Below the pieces are notes generated by a model. That model saw only the letters and a list, made by a program, of their open reading frames with translations, was not told the DNA's origin and did no database searches. From positions 2,294,001-2,358,000 of the forward strand of contig NZ_CP022436.1 in the NCBI RefSeq assembly GCF_002224285.1: a stretch of 64,000 nucleotides of DNA, written 5' to 3'. The position numbers and the translations under genes were made by a program. This DNA comes from Arthrobacter sp. YN. Its GTDB lineage: Bacteria; Actinomycetota; Actinomycetes; Actinomycetales; Micrococcaceae. Shown here piece after piece: positions 26,053-35,400 of the stretch. Position 1 is the stretch's first letter, and every line of letters begins with the position of its first letter.

Positions 26053-27627
26053 ATGGGCCATCAGGTAGCCCTCAGTTTCGAAGACGGAGTCACCAAAGTC
26101 ATCAAAGTCGGCGACTACGAGACCGTCATGGACGCGGCGTACAAGGCGCGGATCAATATCCCTTCAGATTGTCGGGACGGCGCCTGCGGCACGTGCAAGG
26201 CCTTTTGCGACTCCGGCTCGTTCGACCCCGGCGACTACATCGACGACGCCATGACCGAAGAGGAGCTGGAGAAGGGCTATCTCCTCACCTGCCAGGCCGT
26301 TCCGGAATCGGACCTCGCCATCCAGATCCCGGCCACTTCCGAATCAGCGAAAACCTCGGCTGCCACTTTTACGTCCACATTGAAGGAACTCGACAAGCAT
26401 TCGGAGTCCACCATCTCCTTCGCGCTGGAGGTGCAGAACCGGGAAGCCCTGGCTTTCCTGCCCGGCCAGTACGTCAACATCAAGGTCCCCGGCACCGACG
26501 CGGAGCGCTCGTACTCCTTCAGCAACGGCCCCGAAGTGGAAGACGCATCGTTCATGGTGCGCATTACGCCGCAGGGGGCGATGTCCGAGTACCTGCGTGA
26601 CCGGGCAGCGGTCGGGGACACCATCGAGTTCACAGGCCCGTACGGCTCCTTCTTCCTTCGCGAACCCAAGCGCCCCCTGCTCCTGCTGGCTGGCGGAACC
26701 GGCCTGGCCCCGCTCCTGTCCATTCTGGAGAAACTGTCCGGGAACCCGCCGGCCACGCCGGTCAACCTGATTTATGGCGTCTCCCGTGAAGCCGACATCG
26801 TGGGAATCGACTGGCTGCGCACCTACGAAGCGAAGCTGCCGAACTTCACCTGGGATCTCATTGCCTCCGAGCCGGGGACTTCCGCACCCCACACGGGCTA
26901 CGTTACGCAGATCATCCAGCCGTCCCACATCAACGATGGTGACGTCGATATCTACCTCTGCGGCCCGCCGCCCATGGTCAATGCCGTCTCCAAGTGGCTG
27001 GACACCGAGGACATCCAACCGGCCAACTTCTATTTCGAGCGTTTCGCCCCCAAAGAAGCCACTGGTGGTGACGCCGAGACGGGTGCGCCCGCTTCCGTGG
27101 AAAAGCTGGAAAGAGCGGGCGACACAATCAGCCGCGTGGAAGCCATTTCGTCCATGGAGACCGGCCGGCTCGAGTTCCGTAAGGAAGACAGCTTCGCACA
27201 CCTGGACGCCCGCATGGGCCTTGAACTTGCCGTGACCGAACTAATGTTGGACCGCCTTAGCAAGGAGCAGTTGCACCAGTTCCGTCGCCTTGCCGAAGCG
27301 ACCACACGTGCGGTGGACGCTGGTAGGGTTCTTGACCCCGAAGAGTATGTCAGGACCAACGAAGAGTTCCACGAATACCTGTTCACGATCTCCGACAACC
27401 CGATGCTGCTGGAGTCGTACCGTCGGCTCGACGTCCACGCGCAAATGGCAGCAACTTTTGCAGAGGGCACCCATATCTTTGAACGGGTCGCCCAGGATCA
27501 CCTCGATGTCGTAGACGCGTTTGAGCGAGGCGACAAGGAGCGGGTCCGGGAAGTCATCATGGCCCACGCCCGCGATGCGAAGGGCACCATGGCCGAAGCG
27601 ATCGATGCCATGGGCAAGGGATTTTGA
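26053..27627 (+). CDS. benC: Benzoate dioxygenase reductase BenC with an extra C-terminal FCD-like domain
   Basis: At 524 residues this is about 185 longer than a classical BenC. Residues 1-95 are a plant-type ferredoxin with cysteines C40, C45, C48 and C80; 105-335 are the FAD/NADH reductase (RSYSFSN at 152-158, GGTGLAP at 214-220, CGPPPM at 303-308). After an acidic linker (335-380), residues 380-520 match the FCD ligand-binding domain of GntR regulators: NEEFHEYL, SDNPMLLESYRRLD, DHLDVVDAFERGD, MAHARDAKG. Putative metal ligands H440, H483 and H505 are kept, the usual Asp being N436. It passes electrons from NADH to BenAB; the extra domain could sense benzoate or another carboxylate. Start ATG 26053 with AGGAGG. 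Confidence 0.92.
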   Translation: MGHQVALSFEDGVTKVIKVGDYETVMDAAYKARINIPSDCRDGACGTCKAFCDSGSFDPGDYIDDAMTEEELEKGYLLTCQAVPESDLAIQIPATSESAKTSAATFTSTLKELDKHSESTISFALEVQNREALAFLPGQYVNIKVPGTDAERSYSFSNGPEVEDASFMVRITPQGAMSEYLRDRAAVGDTIEFTGPYGSFFLREPKRPLLLLAGGTGLAPLLSILEKLSGNPPATPVNLIYGVSREADIVGIDWLRTYEAKLPNFTWDLIASEPGTSAPHTGYVTQIIQPSHINDGDVDIYLCGPPPMVNAVSKWLDTEDIQPANFYFERFAPKEATGGDAETGAPASVEKLERAGDTISRVEAISSMETGRLEFRKEDSFAHLDARMGLELAVTELMLDRLSKEQLHQFRRLAEATTRAVDAGRVLDPEEYVRTNEEFHEYLFTISDNPMLLESYRRLDVHAQMAATFAEGTHIFERVAQDHLDVVDAFERGDKERVREVIMAHARDAKGTMAEAIDAMGKGF

Positions 27628-28454
27628 CGGTGGCAGCGTACTCGGGACAGTTCATTACGCCTGGCCGTTTCGCTGGCAAAGTGGCGGTAGTTACGGGCGC
27701 GGCCCAGGGAATCGGGCAGAAAGTTGCGGAGAGGATCGGGGCTGAGGGGGGTTCGGTGGTACTGGTTGACCGCGCCGACATTGTGAAGGAAGTGGCCAAG
27801 GGCATCCAGGATGCTGCGCTGGAGTCAGGGTCCGGCGGGTCAGCCATCTCCGTTACGGGGGACCTGGAAAGTTTCGCCGGAGCGGAGCGGGCAGTGAACG
27901 CGGCTCTGGCCCGCCACGGAAGGATCGACGTACTCGTCAACAACGTGGGAGGGACCATATGGGCCCGCCCCTACGAGGAATACGACGAGGAGCAGATTGA
28001 AAGGGAGATCCGTCGTTCGCTCTTCCCCACCTTGTGGTCATGCCGCGCCGTTCTCCCGGCGATGCTGGCCAAGGGCTCGGGCACCATCGTCAACGTCTCC
28101 TCAGTGGCCACTCGCGGAGTGCACCGCGTCCCCTATGCCGCGGCGAAGGGAGGCGTCAACGCCCTGACCCAGTCCTTGGCCATGGAGGTTGCCGGGCGCG
28201 GTATCCGCGTTGTTGCAACCGCCCCGGGCGGCACCGAAGCTCCGCCCCGAAGGGTCAAACGCGGACCGGAAGCAGAGTCCACTACCGAAAAGGCGTGGTA
28301 CCAGGCCATTGTGGACCAGACCGTTGAATCGTCCTTTTTGAAGCGATACGGCACCCTGGAAGAACAGGCTGCGCCGATTGTTTTCCTGGCATCCGACGAA
28401 GCATCGTATGTCACTGGCAGCGTCCTTCCGGTGGCAGGCGGAGACCTGGGTTGA
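27624..28454 (+). CDS. benD: Benzoate cis-dihydrodiol (1,6-dihydroxycyclohexa-2,4-diene-1-carboxylate) dehydrogenase
   Basis: A 276-residue SDR. VVTGAAQGIGQKVAERIG is the nucleotide-binding motif, NNVGG takes the NNAG position, and catalytic residues lie in NVSSVATRGVHRVPYAAAKGG. It oxidises and decarboxylates the BenABC product to catechol, yielding NADH. The TTG at 27624 overlaps the benC stop (TTGA); GTG 27630 is an alternative. FITPGRFAGKVAVVTG near the start and the C-terminal YVTGSVLPVAGGDLG fit BenD. Confidence 0.93.
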   Translation: MTVAAYSGQFITPGRFAGKVAVVTGAAQGIGQKVAERIGAEGGSVVLVDRADIVKEVAKGIQDAALESGSGGSAISVTGDLESFAGAERAVNAALARHGRIDVLVNNVGGTIWARPYEEYDEEQIEREIRRSLFPTLWSCRAVLPAMLAKGSGTIVNVSSVATRGVHRVPYAAAKGGVNALTQSLAMEVAGRGIRVVATAPGGTEAPPRRVKRGPEAESTTEKAWYQAIVDQTVESSFLKRYGTLEEQAAPIVFLASDEASYVTGSVLPVAGGDLG

Positions 28455-28461
28455 GCCTGCT

Positions 28462-31347
28462 GTGACTGATAACCGCTGGCGGGGCGTGGATGTGCGGTCG
28501 AGTAAGCTTGCCAGCATGATTCCGGGCCACCACCGCGGCAACCCTGAGGAGGATCTGGCGCTGCTCGACCGTGCCGAGGTCTTCGAGGAGTTACTGGAGA
28601 CGCTCCGCACTGTTCGTAAAGGCAACGTGCGTACGGTGGTACTGAGCGGCCCGCGGGGATCCGGGAAAACGGCGGTGTTGGATCTTTTCCTGGAGCACTG
28701 CCGAGGAGCCGCGCGTGGCGTGCGCGTGTTGTCCGCCACTGGCGACGAATGGGAAGCACAGCTCCCGCTCGCTGGCTACTCCCAGCTTATGGTCTCCGCG
28801 CCGCTGCGCTCGGCAAAGGACCCTGACGAAGGGAGCGGCCGTTCAGTGGACCTGGCCGGTACACTCAAGCCCTCCCAAGTTGCCAACTATGCGTCTACCC
28901 TGGGTGCACACCTCGACAGGCTTCAATTGCACGGGAGCGTGGTGGTTGCCGTTGATGACGTCCAGCATCTGGACCCAGAAACTCTCCACGTTCTTGTCTT
29001 CGTCATGCGCCGGCTGCGCAGTAAGAGAATCCTGTTCCTCGTCACCCTGGATCCTGCTCAGGCCCGGCTCGTTCCAGCGGGTGTATTGGCCTTCCTCACC
29101 GGCCATCAGGTTTCCCGCCTTCCACTGGACCCCCTATCACCGCAGCGGGTCCAGGAGCTCGCACGGCGTTGGTTCGGCATCGACCTGAACGCGACGGCCG
29201 CCCACGAGATCGTGCGGCATACCGGGGGATGGCCCCAGCCGGTTGTCGAACTTCTGGGGGAGCTTCCTCCGGAAACCTGGCAGACATGGTTCTCGTCCCT
29301 GCCTCCGAGCTCACGCGTGCGGGCACAGGTGCGCAGCCTCCTCGGATCCGCCTCACCCGATCTGGTAGCTGTGGCTGAGGCCACGTCCGTGCTCGGCCGG
29401 AGTGCCGGGGTAGCTGAAGTTGCCCGCGTCAGTGGCGTCGAATCCGTGATGGATGCCCTCGACGAGGGCCACAGAGTCGGACTGCTGGGCCTGTCAGTGG
29501 ACCAGGCCCATTCGCTGGTGAAATTCTTCGAAGCGGGAATCACCGAGTCCGTCTACGAGCAGATTGCACCCAGCCAGCGCATTCGCCTGCACCGCAGGGC
29601 CGCGGACTCGGTTCAGAATGAAGGCGACCGCCTAGGTCACCGGGTTTCGGCTACCCCGGGACCAGACGAGGCCCTTGCCGAGGAGCTTGAGGAGTACGCG
29701 CGGCGACAGGCCATCGTGGGTGCCTGGCACGATGTATCCACCGCACTGTTTTCCGCGTCCCGGCTCTCGGGTGACATCCGCGTCGGTAACGATCGCCAGC
29801 TGAGGGCAGTAGATGCCCTCGTGGGCTCCGGGAACATTGCCGAGGCACAGATGTGGGCTGCCGCCGTCGACGCCATGGCGCCCTCGCCGTTGCGTTCCTC
29901 GGTTCTGGGCTACCTCTCGACGGCGTCAGGACAAAATCACAGTGCCCAAACCCAGTTGGACATGGCCTGGAGAACAAGCAACCCGCAGCGGGACCCGGCG
30001 GCTGCTGCGCAAGTGGCTCAACGCTTGGTCCTGCACGGGGTGGCTTCGTGGGATGGTCCCGTCATCACGCGTTGGGCGGAGCAGGCTATGTCACTGACAC
30101 AGATGGGTACGCCTGCCTACATCGAATCTGAAGCCATCTACGGGCTGGGGCTTTACGCTCAGGGCAGGCTGTCTGAAGCTGAGGCCTCTTATCGCCGCGC
30201 TTTCGAACACGCGTCAGAGAACGCCCAAAAGCAGCGCGTGCAGATAGGTGCCGGGTGGCTGGCCCTGCGGCTGGATGACGCAGAGACCGCGCAGGTGAAT
30301 TTCGAAGCCGCTGCGCCGACTGAGTTCCGCGGCGGTTCCCTGCGGATCTCGCTGTGGGCAGAGGCGTGGTTGGCCCGCACCCAGCTTGTGCTCGGCAACT
30401 GGGATGCGGCGGCGGCCACGGTTGCACGCGCCTCGGTTCGGCTCGAGACCTCACGGATGCCGCTGATCCGCCCCTTGTTGTATTGGACCGCCGCCGAGCT
30501 GTGGTCCTTGCGTGGGGACTGGGACCGTGCGCGGTTCTACGTCTCTCAAGCGTCAGTGCAGCCTGGCACCTATCGCGCCATGCAGGTTCCTGCCAGCTTG
30601 GCCCGGGCGCGCTTCCATGAGGCACGGGCGGACTACGAAAGCGCATTGGCTGTGCTTCAGCCGCTGACGGAGCTGGACCCCTGGACAGAGAACAGGGTCT
30701 CGTTTTGGCCGTGGCAGGACTCCTACGTTAATGCCCTCGTCATGACCGACCAGCTGGATGCGGCCGACACCTTCCTTACGGCCTTCGAGCAGGTGCCGCG
30801 GGAGCGGGCTGTGCCGTCGGATCTGGCAAGAATGGCGTGGGCGCGGGGCCGCCTCGTTTCCGCCCAGGGGGATCCTGACGCCGCCCGGGAGCACTTCGAG
30901 ACGGCACTGGCTCATCTGCGCGGGCTCAACCGGCCATATTTGCGGGCCAGGGTCAGCTTTGCCTTCGGGCAAAGCATGCGGCGCGCCGGCAAAAGGCGCT
31001 TGGCATCCTCAGTGCTTCGCGTGGCCAGGGATCTCTATGATTCCCTAGGCGCTGCCACTTATGTCGACAGATGCGATCGGGAGCTGAAGGCGACGGGCCT
31101 TGATGTCGGCAACATGTCCGACCCATCTGACGCTGTCCTCGCAGCCGTCACGGGACCGCAGGTCCAGCTGACGGCCCAGGAGCAGGCAGTGGCGGAACTC
31201 GTTGCGGCCGGGGCCACCAACAAGGAGGCGGCCCGTGCACTGTTCCTGGCCGACAAGACGGTGCAGTACCACCTGACCCGCGTCTATGCGAAGTTCGGAA
31301 TCCGCTCCCGCAGCGAACTGGCCGCACGTTACCGCCCCACGGACTAA
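28462..31347 (+). CDS. LAL-type (large ATP-binding LuxR) regulator of the benzoate genes
   Basis: About 960 residues. A STAND/AAA-type ATPase occupies the N-terminal third (Walker A GPRGSGKT, Walker B region VVVAVDDVQHLD), a helical repeat region follows (many TPR-like segments, for example SEAEASYRRAFEHASENAQ), and the last 60 residues are a LuxR helix-turn-helix (LTAQEQAVAELVAAGATNKEAARALF). The start is uncertain: GTG 28462 just after benD, or ATG 28516. In Corynebacterium and Rhodococcus a LAL-type regulator beside benABCD activates it; position supports the same role here, but the effector is not proven. Confidence 0.88.
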   Translation: MTDNRWRGVDVRSSKLASMIPGHHRGNPEEDLALLDRAEVFEELLETLRTVRKGNVRTVVLSGPRGSGKTAVLDLFLEHCRGAARGVRVLSATGDEWEAQLPLAGYSQLMVSAPLRSAKDPDEGSGRSVDLAGTLKPSQVANYASTLGAHLDRLQLHGSVVVAVDDVQHLDPETLHVLVFVMRRLRSKRILFLVTLDPAQARLVPAGVLAFLTGHQVSRLPLDPLSPQRVQELARRWFGIDLNATAAHEIVRHTGGWPQPVVELLGELPPETWQTWFSSLPPSSRVRAQVRSLLGSASPDLVAVAEATSVLGRSAGVAEVARVSGVESVMDALDEGHRVGLLGLSVDQAHSLVKFFEAGITESVYEQIAPSQRIRLHRRAADSVQNEGDRLGHRVSATPGPDEALAEELEEYARRQAIVGAWHDVSTALFSASRLSGDIRVGNDRQLRAVDALVGSGNIAEAQMWAAAVDAMAPSPLRSSVLGYLSTASGQNHSAQTQLDMAWRTSNPQRDPAAAAQVAQRLVLHGVASWDGPVITRWAEQAMSLTQMGTPAYIESEAIYGLGLYAQGRLSEAEASYRRAFEHASENAQKQRVQIGAGWLALRLDDAETAQVNFEAAAPTEFRGGSLRISLWAEAWLARTQLVLGNWDAAAATVARASVRLETSRMPLIRPLLYWTAAELWSLRGDWDRARFYVSQASVQPGTYRAMQVPASLARARFHEARADYESALAVLQPLTELDPWTENRVSFWPWQDSYVNALVMTDQLDAADTFLTAFEQVPRERAVPSDLARMAWARGRLVSAQGDPDAAREHFETALAHLRGLNRPYLRARVSFAFGQSMRRAGKRRLASSVLRVARDLYDSLGAATYVDRCDRELKATGLDVGNMSDPSDAVLAAVTGPQVQLTAQEQAVAELVAAGATNKEAARALFLADKTVQYHLTRVYAKFGIRSRSELAARYRPTD

Positions 31348-31386
31348 GGCGCATGCCACCTGGCATTGAACCGGCGGCGGCCCTTA

Positions 31387-32298
31387 TTAGGATCCGGAGG
31401 GGCTGGGAGTACGGTTGGGCAGGTCTTTGGTTGCCGCGCCCACGACATCCAGGAAGCTTTGGAGTAGTGATGACCGGTCCTCACGCCGCCAGGCCACCGC
31501 CAGGTCAACTTCAGGGGCCTGTTCGATATCACGGTAAACGACGCCCTCGAGCTGCAGGGCACGGACGCTCGCTGGAAGGATGGCAACGCCACTACCGGCT
31601 GCCACAAAGGAGAGCATCGTGGACGTCTCACTGATTACTTGGGTAATGCGAGGCTGGAAACCTGCCTCGCGGCAGAGTCCTGCGGTGACCCGGTAAAGCA
31701 CCGACTCCGGCGGGTAGGAGATAAATTCCTGGTCCTGGAGTTCGTGAACGGCCACTGGCCGGTCCATGGCCAGGGCGCTGAAGGACGGCAACGCCAAGAT
31801 GAGCGGCTCGCGTGTAACGATGCGGTATTCGATGTCCTGGGAGGCGATGGGGGGGCGCAACAGGGCCGCATCCAAGGTGCCATCCCGCAGGCCGGCCTCC
31901 ATCGCAGGCGTGAGCATTTCGCCGTGTAGATTCAGCGACAGCCCAGGAAGTACCTGCTTGGCGCGTCGGACGATAGGGGGCATGACTCCGTAGGTCGCTG
32001 AGCCGGAGAACCCCACGCGAAGAACACCGGATGCGCCTTGTCCGACCTGGTACACGTCAGCACGGAGAGTTCCGACCGCATTAACGATCTGCCGTCCCCG
32101 GTCCAGCAGCGCCTGCCCGGCGGCCGTAAGTTCCACCCTCCGGGTGGTGCGGTTCAGCAAGCGCACACCCAATTGCTCTTCCAGCTGCCGTATTTGCTGG
32201 GACAAGGGTGGCTGGGCCATGTGCAGGCGTTTGGCCGCACGGCCGAAGTGGCGTTCCTCTGCAACGGCAATAAAGTAGTTCAACTGCCTGATCTCCAT
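31387..32298 (-). CDS. LysR-family regulator (CatR/BenM-like)
   Basis: A 303-residue LysR protein. The winged helix covers MEIRQLNYFIAVAEERHFGRAAKRLHMAQPPLSQQIRQLEEQLGVRLL (the AQPPLS recognition helix is typical of the CatR/BenM/CatM group), and the rest is the two-lobed inducer-binding domain. Such regulators sense cis,cis-muconate or benzoate and switch cat and ben genes. It is convergent with the LAL gene and downstream of the benzoate transporter on the minus strand. Which promoter it binds is unknown; the catA-benA gap is the obvious candidate. Confidence 0.9.
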   Translation of the reverse strand: MEIRQLNYFIAVAEERHFGRAAKRLHMAQPPLSQQIRQLEEQLGVRLLNRTTRRVELTAAGQALLDRGRQIVNAVGTLRADVYQVGQGASGVLRVGFSGSATYGVMPPIVRRAKQVLPGLSLNLHGEMLTPAMEAGLRDGTLDAALLRPPIASQDIEYRIVTREPLILALPSFSALAMDRPVAVHELQDQEFISYPPESVLYRVTAGLCREAGFQPRITQVISETSTMLSFVAAGSGVAILPASVRALQLEGVVYRDIEQAPEVDLAVAWRREDRSSLLQSFLDVVGAATKDLPNRTPSPSGS

Positions 32299-32436
32299 TG
32301 GGTTTGCCGTCCCTCCGTATGGCGCCTCCGGTCAGGCGCCCACCGCATTGATTCCCGGATCAAGTATAAAGCCGACCACTCTTGTATTCATCAGACATAA
32401 TGGCAGGCTTGGAACGCCTGCGCAGCACGACAGCAT

Positions 32437-32470
32437 CAGAGAGGGTGCCCAGGCCTGGGCACCCTCTCTG
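32437..32470 (-). terminator. Perfect 34-bp palindrome ending the benzoate transporter gene
   Basis: CAGAGAGGGTGCCCAGG (32437-32453) is followed directly by its exact complement CCTGGGCACCCTCTCTG (32454-32470). It lies 42 bases past the benK-like stop and before the LysR gene. As RNA it would fold into a very stable hairpin and is most simply a terminator. Confidence 0.75.
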
Positions 32471-32511
32471 TGGATCTCAACTCATTTGTGGCAACGGCCG
32501 GCTGCGCTGGG

Positions 32512-33906
32512 TCAAAGGCGGACCGGGGGAGTGGGGGAGCTGAGCTCCCTTTCGGCGGAATGTTCCACAATCTCTTCGACCTTGTGCTCTGCTTCTTCCA
32601 GCTTTTGCTGACGGGGAACCAGAACAGTGACGACCGCTCCAAGCAAGGCGACGCCGCCGTAAATGTAGAACGCCGTGGCGCCTCCGATTCCCGCCGCTGC
32701 CAGCCAGCCGCCGATGATTGGTCCGAGAATGCCGCCCAGACGGCCCACGCTGGCACACCAGGCCACACCGGCCGCCCGGGCGTTGGTGGTGAAGTAGTTG
32801 GACTGGAAACCGTAAACCAGCACCTGGGTGCCGAGGGTACCCACTCCGGCGATGGCGATGCACAGGAACAACATCGGCAGAGGGAAGCCGAAGGTCATCA
32901 GCACCAAAGTGATCGTGGCCAGCACGAAGGTGCCGGCTATGACCCGCTGGGGACCAGCCTTGTCAGCGAAGCGCGAGAGCAGCAAACCTCCCGCCACAGC
33001 GCCGAGGTTCAACGCCAGGGGGAAGAAAAGTGCGTATGTCCGCCCGTAGCCGTATCCCTCCATGATCTTCGGCAGCCACGTATTCAAGCCGTAGGTCAGC
33101 AACAGGCCGGAGAAAGACATCAAGCCCAGAAGTACCGAAGCCACTGCGAACTGTTTGGAAAACACCGCCGCGAAGCCAGTCTTCTGCGGGGCTGCGCCTA
33201 TCTGCTGAATGACCTGTTCTTCAAGGAGCGAAACACCGGTTCGCTGTGCAGCAGCCAAGGCTTCATCCTCACGGCCGCGGGCCAGCAGCCAGCGAGGGGA
33301 CTCCGGAAGCTTGAACCATGCGATTGGCACGAGCAGGACGAGGGGGAGGGCGCCGATCATGAACAGTCCGCGCCATCCAATGTTATTGAGGAGCAGAATG
33401 CCCATGATGGAGGCGAACACGCCGCCAGCTGGGACACCAGAGTAGACGATCGCGTTGTAGAACTGTCGCCGGCCGGCTGGCGCGAACTCTGCCATGGTGG
33501 CGCCTGCGGTGGCGATGACGACACCGAGGCCCACGCCCGTAATGAAACGCAGAGCGCCGAAGGACGCTACGGTTGTTGTCAGTGCCGAGACGAACATGCC
33601 AACCGAGAACCAGGCGATGCCCAGGAGCATGAGTCGGCGGCGGCCGAAGAAGTCGCCGACCGCGCCGCAGATCAGTGATCCGACCAGCACGCCAACGAGC
33701 GCCCACGAGCCCAAGAGACCGGCGGTAGCGGCATCGAAGGCACCAATCTGGCTTGGATCGGCGAGCAGTCCCGGCAGGACGGTGCCGTACACAACAAGGT
33801 CGTAGCCATCGAATAGTAGTGCGGTGCAGATGACGAAGGCCACCCAGTTTGCGGTACGCGCCTCCTTGCGCGGGTCTTCGGCGATGACGGTCTGGAGCGT
33901 AGCCAT
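32512..33906 (-). CDS. benK: MFS aromatic-acid:H+ symporter, probable benzoate transporter
   Basis: About 464 residues with roughly twelve membrane spans, of the AAHS family. The family signature LLFDGYDLVVYGTVLPGLL lies in span 1, and GAVGDFFGRRRLMLLG in loop 2-3. The ATG at 33906 has AGAGAGGA upstream; the open frame to 34053 is less likely. Beside the complete ben-cat set and its LysR regulator it most probably imports benzoate with protons. Other aromatic acids (4-hydroxybenzoate, protocatechuate) are transported by close relatives. Confidence 0.9.
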   Translation of the reverse strand: MATLQTVIAEDPRKEARTANWVAFVICTALLFDGYDLVVYGTVLPGLLADPSQIGAFDAATAGLLGSWALVGVLVGSLICGAVGDFFGRRRLMLLGIAWFSVGMFVSALTTTVASFGALRFITGVGLGVVIATAGATMAEFAPAGRRQFYNAIVYSGVPAGGVFASIMGILLLNNIGWRGLFMIGALPLVLLVPIAWFKLPESPRWLLARGREDEALAAAQRTGVSLLEEQVIQQIGAAPQKTGFAAVFSKQFAVASVLLGLMSFSGLLLTYGLNTWLPKIMEGYGYGRTYALFFPLALNLGAVAGGLLLSRFADKAGPQRVIAGTFVLATITLVLMTFGFPLPMLFLCIAIAGVGTLGTQVLVYGFQSNYFTTNARAAGVAWCASVGRLGGILGPIIGGWLAAAGIGGATAFYIYGGVALLGAVVTVLVPRQQKLEEAEHKVEEIVEHSAERELSSPTPPVRL

Positions 33907-34325
33907 ATGCCTGTCCTCTCTGACGGAGCATGGAAGTAATGCCGTGGGGTGAACCTGCGTCCCTTGGCTTTTGCTCCAGTGTTCCAGAGGTGTGACGCCC
34001 GTCATATGCGGCAAATACCCGGGATTAGGCCGGGGGGTGATCCATACCTTCAAGATATCAATCAGATATGCTTAGCCGAATTTCGGAATGAGTAGGTGCT
34101 GCTGCCAGCGAAAGAATGCGTCCACAGCGTTTTCATGCCGGAGGAACTCAACCTTTGGGCCGCTGGTGGGCATCATTAAGGCAACCAACGAAGCCCACGC
34201 GGGGCACTTCCGTTTCCAACGCGCCGCCTTCAGCCACCCCGACCCGTATGGATCGGTACGATTTCAATATGAATCATTGGCCCGGATTGCCAGTCGGCAT
34301 ACGGGCCAATGGATAAGGTGAATTT
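33907..34325. other. Divergent intergenic region of benK-like and maleylpyruvate isomerase genes
   Basis: About 420 bases without a supported gene. It should hold both divergent promoters. The one clear structure is an inverted repeat close to the downstream start: CATTGGCCCG (34275-34284) and CGGGCCAATG (34302-34311), 17 bases apart, ending 14 bases before the ATG at 34326. It may be an operator or a leader hairpin that affects translation. Confidence 0.55.
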
Positions 34326-35024
34326 ATGACTAATCCCGCACGCCTGCACTCGGACCTGTCGCGCCTCGGCCGGGAGACTGACATGTTCATGGCCACCGTC
34401 GAGTCCCTGTCCGCCGACGAAATGGCCGCTCCATCCCTGTGCAGGGGTTGGACCCGGGCAGATGTCATCGCCCACATCGCCTCGAACGGCTTGGCCTTGG
34501 TCAAACTCATCGACTGGGCAACCTCCGGCGAAGAGCAGCAACTCTATGCCTCGCAGGAGGCCCGCGCCAGCGAGATAGCCGAGCTGGCCAGCCTGCCCCG
34601 CCAGGAACTGCTGGGCAAAGTCCGCCAGTCCTCCGCCTATTTCGCCGAACAGGCCCTTCGGCTGGGCGGGGAGATCGTCGTAGAGGAAGTGCATTTGCAC
34701 GGTAAGCAGATTCCGGCGACGTCCATTGTGGCGTTGCGTATTGCCGAGGTCGTAGTCCACCACCACGATCTCGACACCGCTTGGACCGTCGAGGAAGCGG
34801 ACCCCGACTCCGTACTCAACGCCTTGGAAGCCGCCGTTCGCACCATGCGCGCCCAAGGAGCGCCGGGGATGATCCTCGTGACGGAGGAACGCGACGAGTG
34901 GGTGATCGGTGACGGCGCCCTGCGCGTCACGTCCGACAGGGAAGGACTGCTCGAATGGCTGGCCCGCGGAGTTACCGACAATGTCCACGCTGACGGCCCA
35001 CTGCCCATACTGCCGTCCTGGTGA
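34326..35024 (+). CDS. Mycothiol-dependent maleylpyruvate isomerase-family protein
   Basis: A 232-residue member of the MDMPI/DinB-like family. The metal ligands of the characterised Corynebacterium enzyme (His, Glu, His) align with H50 in ADVIAHIAS, and E141 and H145 in IAEVVVHHHDLD. The C-terminal domain (about 160-232) is the smaller alpha/beta domain of the same family. In gentisate breakdown the enzyme isomerises maleylpyruvate to fumarylpyruvate using mycothiol. No gentisate dioxygenase or fumarylpyruvase gene is near, so it may serve a distant pathway or a different mycothiol reaction. Confidence 0.82.
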   Translation: MTNPARLHSDLSRLGRETDMFMATVESLSADEMAAPSLCRGWTRADVIAHIASNGLALVKLIDWATSGEEQQLYASQEARASEIAELASLPRQELLGKVRQSSAYFAEQALRLGGEIVVEEVHLHGKQIPATSIVALRIAEVVVHHHDLDTAWTVEEADPDSVLNALEAAVRTMRAQGAPGMILVTEERDEWVIGDGALRVTSDREGLLEWLARGVTDNVHADGPLPILPSW

Positions 35025-35095
35025 GCCCAGGCTCCCGAGTGCCCATCGTCAGCCCGTTTCCGGTTGAGTTCAGCCGCCGCGGTGCCGGGATCATG

Positions 35096-35400
35096 CTACT
35101 GGATCGGCGCGGACGCGGGTGTTGTCAGTGCGTTGAGCACGGGAGCAGAGACGCCTGATTGCTCGCCGAGACGAACAATTGCCCCGCCAATGTAGGCAGT
35201 CTCCGAACTGCGCCGTGCCTTCCGGTCCTGGAGCATTGAGGTCTTGTGCGCACCGGCGTACAGGTAGGCATTCTCCAGGAGAGGCAAGTTCGCTGATCTC
35301 TCTGACAGTGCGGGCTGGCGATGTCGTGATGCCGTCTTTCACGTCTCGCAGCGTCAGCGGCACTGCAACAGAGTCCTGGTGACGGTCGAAAGTGAGCATT
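35096..35400 (-). pseudogene. Remnant of a ketopantoate reductase (ApbA/PanE-like) C-terminus
   Basis: Two reading frames of the minus strand together resemble the C-terminal domain of 2-dehydropantoate 2-reductase family proteins. One frame gives DRHQDSVAVPLTLRDVKDG and TVREISELA, then a shift leads to LPLLENAYLYAGAHKTSMLQ, with AYIGGAIVRLGEQSGVSAPV after it. The N-terminal NADPH-binding domain is absent. No complete frame spans it, so it is a decayed fragment. Confidence 0.6.

Noticed and set aside
32437..32470. The 34-bp perfect palindrome as a transposon or integration site
   Set aside because: It sits directly after a gene stop, lacks flanking duplications and fits a terminator better.
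32470..33678. A 402-residue plus-strand open frame
   Set aside because: It is antisense to the benK-like transporter, highly charged, and has no recognisable domain.
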